Notes: generated by a model not told the origin, from the letters alone. Positions 9,950-20,570 are shown, counted from the stretch's first letter. The stretch is 64,000 bases of DNA from Branchipolynoe longqiensis (GCA_030323885.1 CM059193.1:56138749-56202748); one strand, 5' to 3'. Numbers and translations: made by a program.

Positions 9950-10276
9950 ATTAATGCCGAAAGCCAGGGTAGGTAGCAACAAGTGTCAATTTTTAAGTGA
10001 TTGGTTTGACTCGGCCAGGGTTCGAAGACGGGGGTTCAACCAATGACGTTGATACGTGTTGCTTCCTAGCCAGGCGCTCGGCATTATTTGGATAAGGCAA
10101 GGACTGATTGGCTCAGTTCCAGGATAATGTAACTGGGTGGGGTTATCAGGTCATGGTGCTGGTGGCCAGGTTTCCCAGTGGGGCAGCACTATAAAGTCAC
10201 CATGAGTGTCACAAGTCAGTACTGGTCCTTATATTACCTTAGATGTTGCCAGGACGTAAAACTCCATCAACAAACC
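9950..10276. mobile_element. Two SINE-A pieces joined head to head
   Basis: Up to about 10,035 the sequence reads as a minus-strand SINE-A head ('aagccagggtaggtagcaac', 'gttcgaag'). From about 10,040 it reads as a plus-strand SINE-A ('ggttcaaccaatgacg' through 'gccaggacgtaaaactccat', tail T2). The two 5' regions meet near 10,036, leaving a small inverted repeat. Confidence 0.7.
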
Positions 10277-10650
10277 TTAAATAATTGCACAATATCCTGG
10301 AATTGGCCTCGAATTGTATTTTTCCCTAGAAATAAGAACCGTACAACTGGAAGTTGTCGTCTTGTGTATCGCTGCGTTCCATTATCGTTTCTTAATCTGC
10401 TTGTGGAAGTCTTTTTTTTCCTTCACCAATTTGAGTAGAATTTTACTGAAAGCACCCAGTTTTTGGCGTAATTCTGTGGTGATTGGTGCTGCGATAACTT
10501 GATATCGCCGCCATGTTTGTTGAATTAGTTCCTTTTCCACTCGCCAGGCGCCATAGCCACAACCTGCCATGAAGATTAATGGACTCGCCCAGTCGGGTCG
10601 GCGCACTTTAAGTTTCGCGGGGGGGGGGCTGTATTTTTTGCTCATGCATG
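10277..10650. other. No feature recognised; G-run at 10,620
   Basis: Open frames here are short and overlap on both strands without motif support. Confidence 0.4.
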
Positions 10651-10653
10651 TAA

Positions 10654-11326
10654 AGGGGCTCTCACATTACGACGCATTGCTCCAACGTACGCCGACATAT
10701 GTGATTTTTGGCCGCTACATCGGGATACGTTGTTATGCGTTACGAGTGTGTTAGGTGCTCGTTGGTATACGTCAATATTCCTTTAGATACGGCATCGCGC
10801 ATCAGGGGGTTGGCAAAGTTTTGTGCATGCACAAAACTTTCGACGTACGACACCATTCGACAACATCTGGATTTTACGTCGGCTGTACGTTATGTATACA
10901 TTAGGTGTGCGTCGATATACGTTAGACATACATTAGACAAATGTTGTTCACTACGTTGACCTACGTTAAAGGCAGTGGCAACATATGGATAATGTACGCC
11001 TAAAGTACGTCTAACATACGTTTAGTGTTTCTCCAGCGTGTCTTAACGTATGTAACATATGAGGCATAGTTCTGGCGATCGAATAACGTATATAAAGTTC
11101 ACCAGCGTTCTTCGAACGTACCGTGAGCATAATTTGAGCGTTTTTCCCCAGGAGGCACGTTAGCCTAGCCATACTTTGGTCATACGTTGGCCATATGCTA
11201 TGTATACAGTATGTATACATTCAACTTTGCCCCCCGCGCCAAAAAGTTTGTTACTTCTCGATGTAAAAAAGTGATTTCATGCGTTGGCCGTGCGCTTGCG
11301 AGATATGTCGTAACATGACAGGGCCT
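10654..11326. mobile_element. H-element (TAA-target hairpin MITE), 673 bp
   Basis: The left TIR 'aggggctctcacattacgac' pairs with the right 'gtcgtaacatgacagggcct'. TAA lies directly outside both ends. The interior is a lexicon of 'acgta', 'cgtacg' and 'gtatac' words that are nearly self-complementary. It contains the core hairpin 'gttttgtgcatgcacaaaac' at about 10,819-10,838. No coding capacity. PIF/Harbinger affiliation is inferred from the TWA duplication and the coding copy at 30.8 kb. Confidence 0.8.
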
Positions 11327-11329
11327 TAA

Positions 11330-11546
11330 ATGCCCCGTCACATACACAGTGGATGTAGTTGAACATAGTGGAGGCTAACGTAGTTGAACATAGTTGAACG
11401 TAGTTGAACGTACCGGAGAAGTATGAATGCCACTATGTTCAACTACGTTCAACTATGTTCAACTACTTCACTACGTTCAACTACGTTCAACTATGTTAGC
11501 CTCCACTACGCTCAACTACGTCCAATAATGTGTATGTGACTGGGCC
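11330..11546. mobile_element. H-like hairpin MITE built from 'tagttgaac' words
   Basis: The ends 'gccccgtcacatacaca' and 'tgtgtatgtgactgggcc' are inverted. The left half repeats 'gtagttgaacatagttgaac' and the right half its complement 'gttcaactatgttcaactac'. It abuts the previous element and may share its TAA; the right flank reads TCA, so the duplication is imperfect. Confidence 0.7.
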
Positions 11547-11559
11547 TTCAAGTAGGGCG

Positions 11560-11800
11560 TGGGTTGTGTGTGTGTGTTTGTGTGTTTGTTTGTGTGTGTG
11601 TTCTTAGCAATATTCTGATGGAACTGTCGACTTTGTTTCTTTCAAATGTGTTAGCAAGTTGGATGGAATGTGTTCAAGCAGTGTCGGGTGAGGGGGCTTG
11701 TTTCAGTAGGAGCTGAATTCACACACACGCACGCACGCACACACGCACGCACGCACACACACATACACATACACACCCACACACACACACACACACACAC
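11560..11800. repeat. (GT)n and (CA)n microsatellites
   Basis: (TG)n-rich at 11,563-11,600 and (CA)/(CGCA)n at 11,720-11,800, in opposite strand sense and separated by about 120 bp. Confidence 0.9.
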
Positions 11801-11911
11801 TGAATAACAAAGAAAACAAAATCTCCCTCCCATTCCACAAGAAACCTAGCACATTCAGAACAATCATCTCAAGCGCAGCCAAATTAGCCGTTAGACCTTT
11901 TTCGCAGTTGC

Positions 11912-12257
11912 TTCGTTGTTGGAGTTTATATGTCCTGGCAACGTTTAAGGTCATATCAGGATGGGTACCAACTTGTAACAGTGTGCACTCATGGTGACTT
12001 TATAGCGCTGCCCCACTGGGAGACCAGGCTGCTAGCACCATGACCTGATATCCCACTCAGTCACATTATCCTGACACTGAGCCAACCAGTCCTTGCCCTA
12101 TCCACATAATGCAGAGTGCCTGGCTACGAAGTGTCAAGTATCAATTTTTACGTCATTGGTTTGACTTAACCAGGGTTTGAACCCATGGGTTCGAATCCCA
12201 TTATCTACCAAAATGGGAGACGGACGCTCAACTCATTTGGCCATGCCATCTGATCTT
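11912..12257 (-). mobile_element. SINE-A, full length, head A1, tail T2
   Basis: Minus-strand reading: 'gatggcatggccaaatgag', box B duplicated ('gggattcgaaccc' then 'ggttcaaacc'), standard body, and tail 'ccaggacatataaactccaac'. Length about 345 bp. Confidence 0.85.
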
Positions 12258-12261
12258 TTCA

Positions 12262-12542
12262 GTGGTGCATGCGTAGTGAGCGCTGCTATCCCGAACAGTC
12301 GTTCATGAAACTGCCGCCAGAGGGCAGGGTTGTTGGTGGAAATTCTCTGTAAGACTTCTCCCTGGAGCGTGCTGCACAGTGAGATGCGACCCCAAACATT
12401 AGTTCATGCCACTGCCGTCAGAGGGTGAGGTTTCTGGTGGAAATCCTCAGCAAGACCTTTTCTGTGGAGTGTGTTGCGCAGTAAACTGTTACCTAGAAGT
12501 CTTTGCCACTGCCGACAGAGTGAATTAGTGGTGGAAATCACC
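12262..12542 (+). repeat. Tandem repeat, ~102-bp unit, about three copies
   Basis: Each unit has 'catgccactgccgtcagag', 'ggtggaaatcctca', 'gcaagacc', 'gtggagtgtgttgcgcagt' and then a variable 'cccaaacattagtt'. Units start near 12,278, 12,381 and 12,482. Confidence 0.8.

Positions 12543-12597
<55 letters not shown>
12543..12597 (+). repeat. (TTA)n microsatellite
   Basis: About 18 perfect trinucleotide units at the junction between the 102-bp tandem repeat and a SINE-C body. Confidence 0.95.
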
Positions 12598-12598
<1 letters not shown>

Positions 12599-12838
12599 CC
12601 CATTATGCCATACCCCCACCGCTGCCGATTTGGATTTCCACCACTGTGTAGAACTTCCAGTGTCATCAAAGGCCAGTTGCTCTCATACCATGTCTATGTG
12701 GTATGGGAGGTTAAAAATCCCTTGGGTCGGTAAAAGTGTAGGCTCGGGCTTTCTATCGACAAACTGTCTAATGGTGACACAAGTCTATTCAGACTTATTC
12801 ATGATAGGGAGTATAAATCTTTAAGAAAAAGAAAAAGA
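12598..12838 (+). mobile_element. SINE-C, head truncated
   Basis: Body from 'ccccattatgccat' with 'gatttggatttccaccactg', 'cagttgctctcataccatg', 'gtgtaggctcgggctttcta' and an A-rich 'tctttaagaaaaag' tail. Confidence 0.85.
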
Positions 12839-13383
12839 ATTTTTTTTTTTTTATTATATATTAACCCCTACAAAATAAACAAACCAATATGATACTCCCC
12901 TAATAAAAGACCTTAGGACATCGTAGGTAGCTGTCCTCGCCCCCCTGCCACATTGTCCACTCTTAGCTAACTGGCGTCTTTTTTTTTACTAAAAGGGTAA
13001 TTTCCCCCCCCCCCCCCCCACACACACACCCACCCCCAATCCCACCCCTAACCCCAACAATGTGTTGGATGTTCGCACTTACTGACACTCAAAAAGATTT
13101 TGATTGATATATGCAGATTGTATTACCTTATGCCAACAATTTTAAAATGTAAGTTCTCTGTGAGACCTCTTTAAAAACGTAAAGCGTGAACAATTTTAGA
13201 ATTCCTGAGGATAGCTGACGTCACCTGTTGTAACTGTTTCTTACCTCTGTCTTTTGACATCAATTTTAATGTCCTCCGACACATGCTACCTTTTTATTGA
13301 GAGAAAAAACAGTGATGGAATAAATTCTATTCACTTTTCGTCATGAATATGGCCTTTGCTGCTGACACAGCATAAAATCACAA
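12839..13383. other. No gene recognised; poly-T and poly-C runs
   Basis: T-run at 12,841-12,851, poly-C at 13,004-13,019 followed by (CA)/(CCCA)n. Otherwise unique-looking. Confidence 0.4.
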
Positions 13384-13700
13384 TTAATCAATCAATCATC
13401 AATTATTTATCAATCACTCATCATTTATTTATCACTCGTTGATCATTTATCTATCACCCCTTGATCATTCATCAACCACTCGTCAATCATTCATCAATCA
13501 TTCATCAATCAATCACTCATCGCTCATTCGTCGCTCATTCTTCAATCCCTCGTCAATCATTACTCAAACATCCATCAATCATCCGCCAAGCATCCATTAA
13601 CCATCCATCAACCATCCATCAATCATCCATAAACTATCCGTTAATCAATCATCAGTCATCACTCATCCACCATTCATCAAGCATTCATCAATCAAACTGG
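13384..13700 (+). repeat. Degenerate (TCAATCA / CATCAATCATT)n minisatellite
   Basis: Repeated 'atcatccatcaatcatc', 'cattcatcaatc' and 'cactcatc' words over 315 bp. The 90-codon frame (Ile/His/Gln/Ser-rich) is its translation. Confidence 0.9.
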
Positions 13701-13777
13701 TTGCAGAGTTGTGCGTTGGCCCAGGTACTGTAGTGCTACTGCGTCCATCAGTTGATAACATTGTTTCAGACTTCTAA

Positions 13778-14718
13778 GGGCCCTCCCTGTCACACTACGG
13801 CGTATAGCCTCAGCGTATGCCGATGTATGTGATTTTGCGCCAACACATTGCTGTATGCTGAGATATATTATGGGTACGTTTGGCATAAGTAGTGTTCGTT
13901 AAAGGACCTGTCACACAACGAGGTAACAACGTCAGCGCAGGGAGAACGTGAAAAACGTTGAACTTCTCGGCGTAGTATGCAAATTTTGGCACAAGTTGAA
14001 CGTGGATTCAGCATAGTTGACGAGAACGTAATGTCGGTAAAGCATAGTGATAGCGTCGTTCAACGAGAGAGGACAACGTAATTACGCTGACGGGACGTAT
14101 TAATGTTATTCGATCGCCAGAACTACGTTGCTTTATGTTACCTTACGTTACTTACGTCATGAAACGGTGGCAAAACGGTAAACGTACGTTGGACGTCCGT
14201 TAGGCGTCCGTTATCCTGACGTTTTCACTACGCGGACTGCACTTTCCCACCACCTTTAATGTGGGTCAACGTAATGCAATGTAATGCAATGTAGTGCAAC
14301 GTAGTGACCATCATTTGACTAACGTCCGTTTAATGTCATTGACGTTCGCCGACCGTGTACAGAACGTATGGCGAACATAAACCCTTACGTTCTAGTTAGG
14401 TCGAAAGTTTTGAACGGGTTCAAAACTTTGATGCGCGCCGAAGTAACATGATGTAACATGACGTAACGTGACGTAGCTCGACGTCAGTCTAACGTCATTC
14501 TGACATCATCATAACGTAACCCAACGTACGTCAACGTACTGACGAAACGTGATCACGTCAGGCTTACTTTTGCTCGTTACGTCATTGTGTGACAGGGGTA
14601 TAAGAACATGCTGGTAAATGCTGTCATGCCGCATCGCAACCCAAGACGCGAACAATTTGAAATTTATTTCATACGTTGAGCATACGCTGACACAATATGC
14701 CATAGTGTGGCAGGGCCA
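13778..14718. mobile_element. H-element interrupted by a second H-element
   Basis: Outer ends: left 'ctgtcacactacggcgtat' and right 'atgccatagtgtggcaggg', flanked by TAA. The left part ('ttgcgccaacacattg', 'tgggtacgtttggcataagt') is nearly identical to the intact copy at 44,263-44,507. Here that copy is split at 'gttcgttaa' by the inner element at 13,903-14,600. Confidence 0.75.
13903..14600. mobile_element. Inner H-element, 698 bp, 'acgta' lexicon
   Basis: The left TIR 'aggacctgtcacacaacgag' and right 'cattgtgtgacaggggta' are flanked by TAA on both sides. The core hairpin 'agttttgaacgggttcaaaact' type occurs near 14,407-14,428. The rest is dense in 'aacgta', 'gtaacg' and 'acgtcc' words of both strand senses. 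Confidence 0.8.
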
Positions 14719-14999
14719 TAAGGGCGATTTCTCTCCTTCTCACCTATTTTCGCCCATGTGACATTATGGCTCTTTTCTCTCTTTTTATTCTGTTTATTTT
14801 TTCTTAAAATTCTGTGGGTTTTTTTCTTTTCTTGTCCAGGCCGGCTCATTTTGCCTGATCTGGTGTTGGCTACCAGGGCCAGTTCTATTAACTCTTCCTC
14901 CGACAGTTTAATACCCTAAATCCACTCCACGACACATCACCGAATATCATCCTGATTTAACTGAAAACACTAGCCATGTTATCATGGTATTACTTATAC

Positions 15000-15303
15000 C
15001 AGGGATGAAAGATCTCCGCGATTTCGCGGATTTCTGCGATTTTTGACGATTGGGTTCTAATCCTGTTATTATATGACCTTAGATGTTGGTAGAACAGAAA
15101 ACCCAAGCAAGAATGAGTTAGATGTGGGCGATAATATAGGCACAACAAAGATAGTTGAGACCTGACTTCCGGCATTTTTCCGCGATTCCCTGGCAGTGCT
15201 AATCCTATTGGGGAAAATGTACGTTTTCCATGGAAATTCTCCGTCGGTGTAATAATCTCGTGTTGACTTCCGCGATTTCTGTTGGAGACCACTATAATCC
15301 ATG
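15000..15303. mobile_element. hAT-like MITE, degraded right end, with SINE-A tail remnant
   Basis: The left end 'cagggatgaaagatctccgc' is followed by 'gatttcgcggatttctgcga'. The right end is recognisable as 'cgcgatttctgttggagacc'. CAGGG starts are typical of hAT TIRs. The interior includes 'tatgaccttagatgttgg', a SINE-A 3' phrase. Confidence 0.6.
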
Positions 15304-15563
15304 TTAGTTGTACTTCTCTTGTTGCAAAAATTTAGATTTTCGTCTATGGGGTAGGGTGGGGCAGGGTGAATAATGACGTGTTAGTAAAAATGTGGCATCC
15401 GAACAAATCATGCTTACCATTCGGGTCGTATTTTTAACCGCTGGGAGCATTAATGAGCATGTGCAAGCCAGACAGGAAGTGATCGTTCCTATTGCCGCTA
15501 GGGGCTGTGGCGCGCAGGTCACGTGGGTAGGTTATTGGGGGGGGGGGAGATGGAGGGGAGGAG
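15304..15563. other. No feature recognised; G-run at 15,538-15,548
   Basis: Short overlapping open frames only. Confidence 0.4.
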
Positions 15564-15564
15564 A

Positions 15565-15898
15565 TTGCTTGTTGGAGTTTTATGTCTTGGCCACATCTAA
15601 CTTATTCTAAGGTCAGGTTATCAGGACAGGTACCGACTTGTGACAGTGCGCACTCATGGCGACTTTATAGTGCTGCCTCACTGGGAAATCAGGCTGCCAG
15701 CACCATGACCCGATATCCCACTCAGTCACATTATCCTGACACTGAGCTAACCAGTCCTTGCCATGTCCTATTAAAACCAAGCGCCTGGCTAGGAAGCGAC
15801 AAGTATCAATTTGATAAGTCATTTGCTTGACTCGATCGGGAACCGAAATCCCAAACTCCCACACACGAGGCCCGCACACCGATTCGGCCACCATTCCC
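15565..15898 (-). mobile_element. SINE-A, head A2, tail T2
   Basis: Minus-strand head 'gggaatggtggccgaatcgg' with 'tttcggttcccgatcgag', standard body with 'gggatatcgggtcatggtgc', tail 'aagacataaaactccaacaa'. A short 'ataacctgaccttagaata' replaces the usual 'cctgatatgaccttaga'. Confidence 0.85.
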
Positions 15899-16124
15899 AG
15901 AGATGGGAGGGGCGGGGGAGGAGGAGGGGATGGGGGGGGGGTGCTAGGCTAGAGAAGGGAAAGAAGTTGTGAACAGACCAACTTCAAGGTAGCTTGACAT
16001 AGAGTAGTACCCCGTCTTCAAAGGACAACTCTGCATTCAGACCAATGTTGGTCTGACACAGCAGGTGCCCTGTTATCGGAGTGATGGTCAAATGTGACAA
16101 GAACAGTTTGTACATTGAAACATT

Positions 16125-16628
16125 CAGAGATGATTGGTTTCTGCGTTTTCGTGGATTTCAGCCATTTTCTTCTATGATCTTAGATATTACTAGAACGTAA
16201 AACCCTGGAAGATTCACCTGTGTCTCAGAAACCGGGCTGCGAGAGTAAAGTACTACTAAAATGCAAGCAAGAAAGACTGAGGCATGGGCGATAATAATAT
16301 AACCAAAACAAGGAGAGTTGCAACTTAAAAGTATCACTTAAAAATTGATACTTGTCGCTTCCTAGCCAGGCGCTCGGCATTATTAGGATACGGCAAGGAG
16401 CAGTGGAATGAGGAAGACCAATCGTCCGCGATTGAAATTTCCCCTGTTTAAGCAACTAATGTACCCCCCCCCCCCCCAAAAACCCACCTAACTTCCAGCA
16501 TTTTCCAGCGATTTCCTAACAGTGTCAAAATCCTATGGGCGAAAATCTGTGTTTTCGCAGAAATTTGCTGTTGGTTCTTGGTCTGATTTCCGCAGGTTTT
16601 TAAAAATCGAAGACCACTTTCATCCCTG
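16125..16628. mobile_element. hAT-like MITE carrying two SINE-A pieces
   Basis: Left end 'cagagatgattggtttctgc', right end 'gaccactttcatccctg', the inverse of CAGGGATGAAAG. Inside, 'tgatcttagatattactag' plus 'aacgtaaaaccc' is a SINE-A tail, and 16,337-16,398 is a SINE-A body piece ('acttgtcgcttcctagccag'). A poly-C run lies at 16,466-16,478. Confidence 0.65.
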
Positions 16629-17146
16629 AATATTGTTCACCAATGGCAGGGGTTCGCTTGATGGCAGCGGTCGCTGTGGACAAGGTAATGGCAGTCAAGG
16701 GAATAATTCGACAGAATGTAATTAGACAGCGATTTGCATTCTATGGAGTTTTTGTTTTGTTTTGCGTGGATTATTGAGGCATAAGGCTTCCATATTCATT
16801 AACTGCATCTATATTCATAATCTGCATTTTTGTCCTCATTGAATATTTTGATATTTGGGTGCTTTTGTATGCACATCTAAAAATGTCTTTTTCTTAAATC
16901 AAGAAACTGGTGAACCGGTGTAGTAAGTTCAAAAGACTGCCCCACAAAAACACTACCGTAGTGTTTTCAACCTAGGTTCAAAACACTACGGTAGTGTTTT
17001 TAACCTGGTTGATGGTAAGTTCAAAACACTACTGTGGCCACGCTCAAAACACTATCCTTAAGTTCAAAACACTACCTTTAAGTTCAAAACACTACTCTAT
17101 TTTCTTAGGGTGGAGCAGTATGTAGTAATGTGGGTCAGCCGGTTGC

Positions 17147-17224
17147 TGGATGTTGTTTAACGTCCTAGCATCATCTAAGGTCATATCAGGACGGGTATCG
17201 ACTTGTGACAGTGCACACTCATGG
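17147..17224 (-). mobile_element. SINE-A 3' fragment inside the foldback element
   Basis: Plus-strand text 'aacgtcctagcatcatctaa', 'ggtcatatcaggacgggta' and 'cttgtgacagtgcacactca' is the reverse of a SINE-A end. It stops abruptly at the start of the (GTCT) repeat. Confidence 0.8.
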
Positions 17225-18305
17225 GACTTTGTCTCTGTGTCTGTGTGTGTGTCTGTGTGTGTGTCTCTGTGTCTCTGTGTGTGTCTCTGTGCTTGTGTGT
17301 GTGTCTCTTTGTCTGTGTGTGTGTCTGTGTGTGTGTCTCTGTGTCTCTGTGTGTGTCTCTGTGTGTGTTGTGTGTGTCTTTGTGTGTCTCTGTGTGTGTC
17401 TGTGTGTGTCTCTGTGTGTGTGTCTGACTCTGTGTCTGTGTGTGTATGTGTCTGTGTGTGTGTCTCTGAGAGCGTGACACACATGCAGACACTCTCCCTC
17501 CTTCCCTGCCTCCCTCCCACACAGAGACACAGAGACACCGAGAGAGACACAGACACAGAGACACACACAGAGAAACAGAGACACACACACAGACACAGAG
17601 ACATACACAGAAACACACACACAGACACAGAGACACAGATAGACACACAGAGACACACATAGACACACACACACACAGACAAAGAGACAGAGACACAAAG
17701 ACACAGTGACACACACACAGACACACACAGACACAGAGACACACACACAGAGACACACACAAAGACACAGAGACACACACAGACACAGAGACACACACAC
17801 AGACACAAAGACACAGTGACACACACACATAGACACACACATACACAGAGACACACACACAAAGACACACACAAAGACACAGAGACACACACAGACACAG
17901 AGACACACACAGAGACACACACACATAGACACACACAGACACACAGACAAAGAGACACACACAGAGACATGGAGACACACACACAGACACAGAGACACAC
18001 ACACAGACACAGAGACACACACAGACACACACATAGAGACACAGAGACACACACACAGAAACACACGCAGACACACACAGAGACACAGACATAGACACCG
18101 AGACACACATACAGACACAGAGACACACACATACAGACACAGAGACACACACACACAGACACACACACAGAAACACAGAGACACACATACACAGAGACAC
18201 ACACACAGAGACACACACAGAGACACACACAGAGACACACACGGAGACACAGAGACACACACAGAGACACACACAGAGACACACACATAGACACAGAGAC
18301 ACACA
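17222..18305. repeat. 1.1-kb TG/TCT - CA/AGA repeat with strand switch (palindromic)
   Basis: 17,222-17,475 is built of 'gtgtgtgtctctgtgtctct'. After a ~45-bp non-repeat spacer, 17,520-18,305 is built of its complement 'acacacagagacacagaga'. The first arm can pair with any part of the second. The 370-436-codon frames rich in Cys, Val, Ser and Leu, or in Thr, His, Asp and Arg, are translations of it. Confidence 0.95.
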
Positions 18306-18339
18306 CAGGGAGGGAGGGAGGGATGACGTTTGACGTTCG

Positions 18340-18572
18340 TGGTGTACACGCCGCAGCGCTATCAGCGTATACTACTAATACGTGCTTCAAACGCCGCAGC
18401 ACTATCAGCGTATACTACTAATACGTGCTTCAAACGCCGCAGCACTATCAGCGTATACTAATACATGGTGCACACGGCGCAGCGCTATCAGCGTATACTA
18501 CTAATACGTGCTTCAAACGCCGCAGCACTATCAGCGTATACTACTAATACGTGCTTCAAACGCCGCAGCAGG
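18340..18572 (+). repeat. 43-bp tandem repeat, about five units
   Basis: Unit contains 'cgccgcagcactatcagcgt' then 'atactactaatacgtgcttc' and 'aaa'. Related but scattered units occur inside the hAT-like MITEs at 60.35-60.6 kb and 62.9-63.03 kb. Confidence 0.9.
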
Positions 18573-18818
18573 GTCAGCTAGTGTTTTGAACTTGGGTAGT
18601 GTTTTGAACGTACGTAGTGGTAGTGTTTTGAACTTGACAGTAGTGTTTTGAACCTAAGTTCAAAACACTACCGTCGTGTTTTGAACGTAGGTTCAAAACA
18701 CTACCGTAGTGTTTTGAACGGCGTAGTGTTTTGAACGTCCTACACCGGCTGTCAACTGACTACCTGGTAAGGACGCTTAGAACTGGAATGTTGTAGCTAG
18801 GCAAGACTTGCAGGATAG

Positions 18819-18970
18819 CAGGGATGAAAGATCTCCACCATTTCGCAGATTTCTGCAATTTTGTATATTTACCGGATACCGTTAAAGCTGCATAGTCCGA
18901 TGGAGCATCAAATTTTCAACAACCAAAAACAATTATCTAGATTTGATTCTGCATATCTAACTTAGATATT
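18819..18970. mobile_element. hAT-like MITE head followed by TTAA-MITE fragment
   Basis: 18,819 begins 'cagggatgaaagatctccac'. At 18,883 'gttaaagctgcatagtccga' starts a minus-orientation TTAA MITE that continues to 'ctaacttagatattgatgcc' and then breaks off. A possible matching right TIR, 'gtgcagctttaatg', lies at 19,253. Confidence 0.6.
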
Positions 18971-19337
18971 GATGCCCCACTACTCCTGCGGGTTTCAAGC
19001 GCTTACACTCTGGGTGCGCTTGAATGCACCTGAAATAAGGTAGCGCTGCATTTCTGATATGATCTATAAATGATCAGGAAAAGGATAGCTAGAAAAGCAA
19101 TTCAACTACAGATGCACCAGGGCTGCAAGCATGTGGAACTTGCGGACGCACCAGGGCGCTCCCGTCCTTCAAGGGTTAATGTATTTGACAGACCTCAGTG
19201 AATAGCTTTGTCGAATTGGGCGACAAAAGCAGCGAACAACCTGACAAATATGGTGCAGCTTTAATGTCTAGCGTTTACGTTTGTTCTGAAATTTCGAAAA
19301 GGGGGAATATATCGGCTGCATAAAAATAAGTTGGGGA
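18971..19337. other. No feature recognised apart from a possible MITE end at 19,253
   Basis: Unique-looking sequence. Confidence 0.4.
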
Positions 19338-19661
19338 ATACACGATTTCCGCGATGCATGCGCACAGCGTAATCCAGACTGGACTTGTGGGTCACAGCAT
19401 CTGTGGAGAGGCAATTGAGGCTCTGTTAACACTGGCTTCATATTGAGCAACATACACAGTCTTTTCGGCACAAATGTGGATTTATAGAGAAAACATACTT
19501 ACTATTTTTTAAATCATTTTTGCTAATTATAGCTATATCCTATTGATTGATTGAAAAGCTCGATCGTCAGTGTAAAACAACACAGCGACACACTGTTGAC
19601 CCACAACACGAGTGTCGTTGCCTATCACCAGGTGTCATACTAGTCGCAGAAATCATGTATT
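19338..19661 (-). mobile_element. TIR element ('cacgatttccgc'), TA-flanked
   Basis: Inverted copy of 5,791-6,117. The ends read 'tacacgatttccgcgatgc' and 'cgcagaaatcatgta'. Shared interior: 'taatccagactggacttgtg', 'tgaggctctgttaacactgg', 'attgattgattgaaaagctc'. Confidence 0.7.
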
Positions 19662-19786
19662 GGATGTGTGAATGCAGTTACTATTACGACTAATAGTTCA
19701 TTTATAATATGCTAATATTATCGAACAGAATTTGCATGTGGTTATTATTGCAACTGATATTTTCATTTATGTACCAACAAATTGTA

Positions 19787-19860
19787 CTGAACGGCCGGAA
19801 GACCAGTGCTCTGGTGCTGACAAAAGGCATTATTCATTGAATAAACTACATTTTAGTGGG
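19787..19860 (+). repeat. Short dispersed repeat, 'gaccagtgctctggtgctga' type
   Basis: Same family as 110-185 and 48,620-48,700: 'aagaccagtgctctggtgct', 'gacaaaaggcattattcatt' then 'gaataaac'. Confidence 0.35.
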
Positions 19861-19910
19861 TTTAAAAAAAAATGCATGTGCCATTTGCCAGCAGCAACTA
19901 TAGACATGGG

Positions 19911-19998
19911 GAGGCGGGTTGGTGGATTGATGGGTGGGGTAGGGTGGGTGGGTGGGTGGGGTAGGGTGGGTGGGTGGGTGGGTTGGCGGAGTAGGGTG
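19911..19998 (+). repeat. G-rich (GGGT)n tract, strong G-quadruplex pattern
   Basis: From 19,930 to 19,983 there are about a dozen GGG runs separated by T, TA or TT. This easily satisfies the G3N1-7 four-tract rule several times over. Confidence 0.85.
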
Positions 19999-19999
19999 T

Positions 20000-20570
20000 T
20001 TCGGAGGGGAAACTATGCAGTTGTTGCTCAAAAGAAAAGCCATTTTGGCCGATTGAAAGGAATTTACAATTACCTCCTCCACAGGCAGAATTGTTTGGAG
20101 CAGCACTGTGACATAAATAAATGGTGCATCGAGTGCTACTCTGCTTCATACTCCCAACCAATATACGTGGACCAGTGTAGCAGATATATTCCAGATGGTT
20201 CTACTTTTCCAGTATTATAGACAAATAGTCGAAATGAAATTGACTTAAATTTGATTTTCTACTTTAGTATTTCCTCTTGAGAACACAGAAACAGAATGAA
20301 TTCATCGGTGTAGGTTCAAAATTCCAACAACTAACCACTGTTTGAGCAGCAGACAATCGAGTTGGCCGACTCGCCTGGCAACAAACATGCTCCGTGTAAA
20401 ACAGGGGGGGAGGGGGGAGGGCCCTTAATTGTGTAACTCCAGTCAGCAGACGACATTTGGCTCGCATCACCTGGAACCAGCACCTAAAAGAGTTACCTTG
20501 CTGCAGCTCAGTTGGCACATCACATGCACTGTCACCTCTCACCCCCCAGCCCCAATTCCCCCACTTCTCG
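20000..20570. other. No gene recognised
   Basis: Contains a G-run at 20,404-20,420 and unique-looking DNA. The 162- and 113-codon frames here have no recognised domain. Confidence 0.4.

Larger units (their letters stand above)
16910..18752. mobile_element. Foldback element built on GTTCAAAACACTAC words, ~1.84 kb
   Basis: The left arm (about 16,915-17,098) repeats 'gttcaaaacactac' and variants seven to nine times. The right arm (about 18,585-18,745) repeats the complement 'gtagtgttttgaac'. The outermost parts 'accggtgtagtaagttcaaa' and 'ttttgaacgtcctacaccgg' are inverted. The loop holds a SINE-A tail (17,147-17,224, minus), the TG/CA palindrome (17,222-18,305) and a 43-bp tandem array (18,340-18,572). 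No coding content. Confidence 0.65.

Noticed and set aside
17092..18402. Frames of 370-436 codons rich in Cys/Val/Ser/Leu, and shorter Thr/His/Asp/Arg frames
   Set aside because: Translations of the TG/TCT repeat, open in three frames at once.
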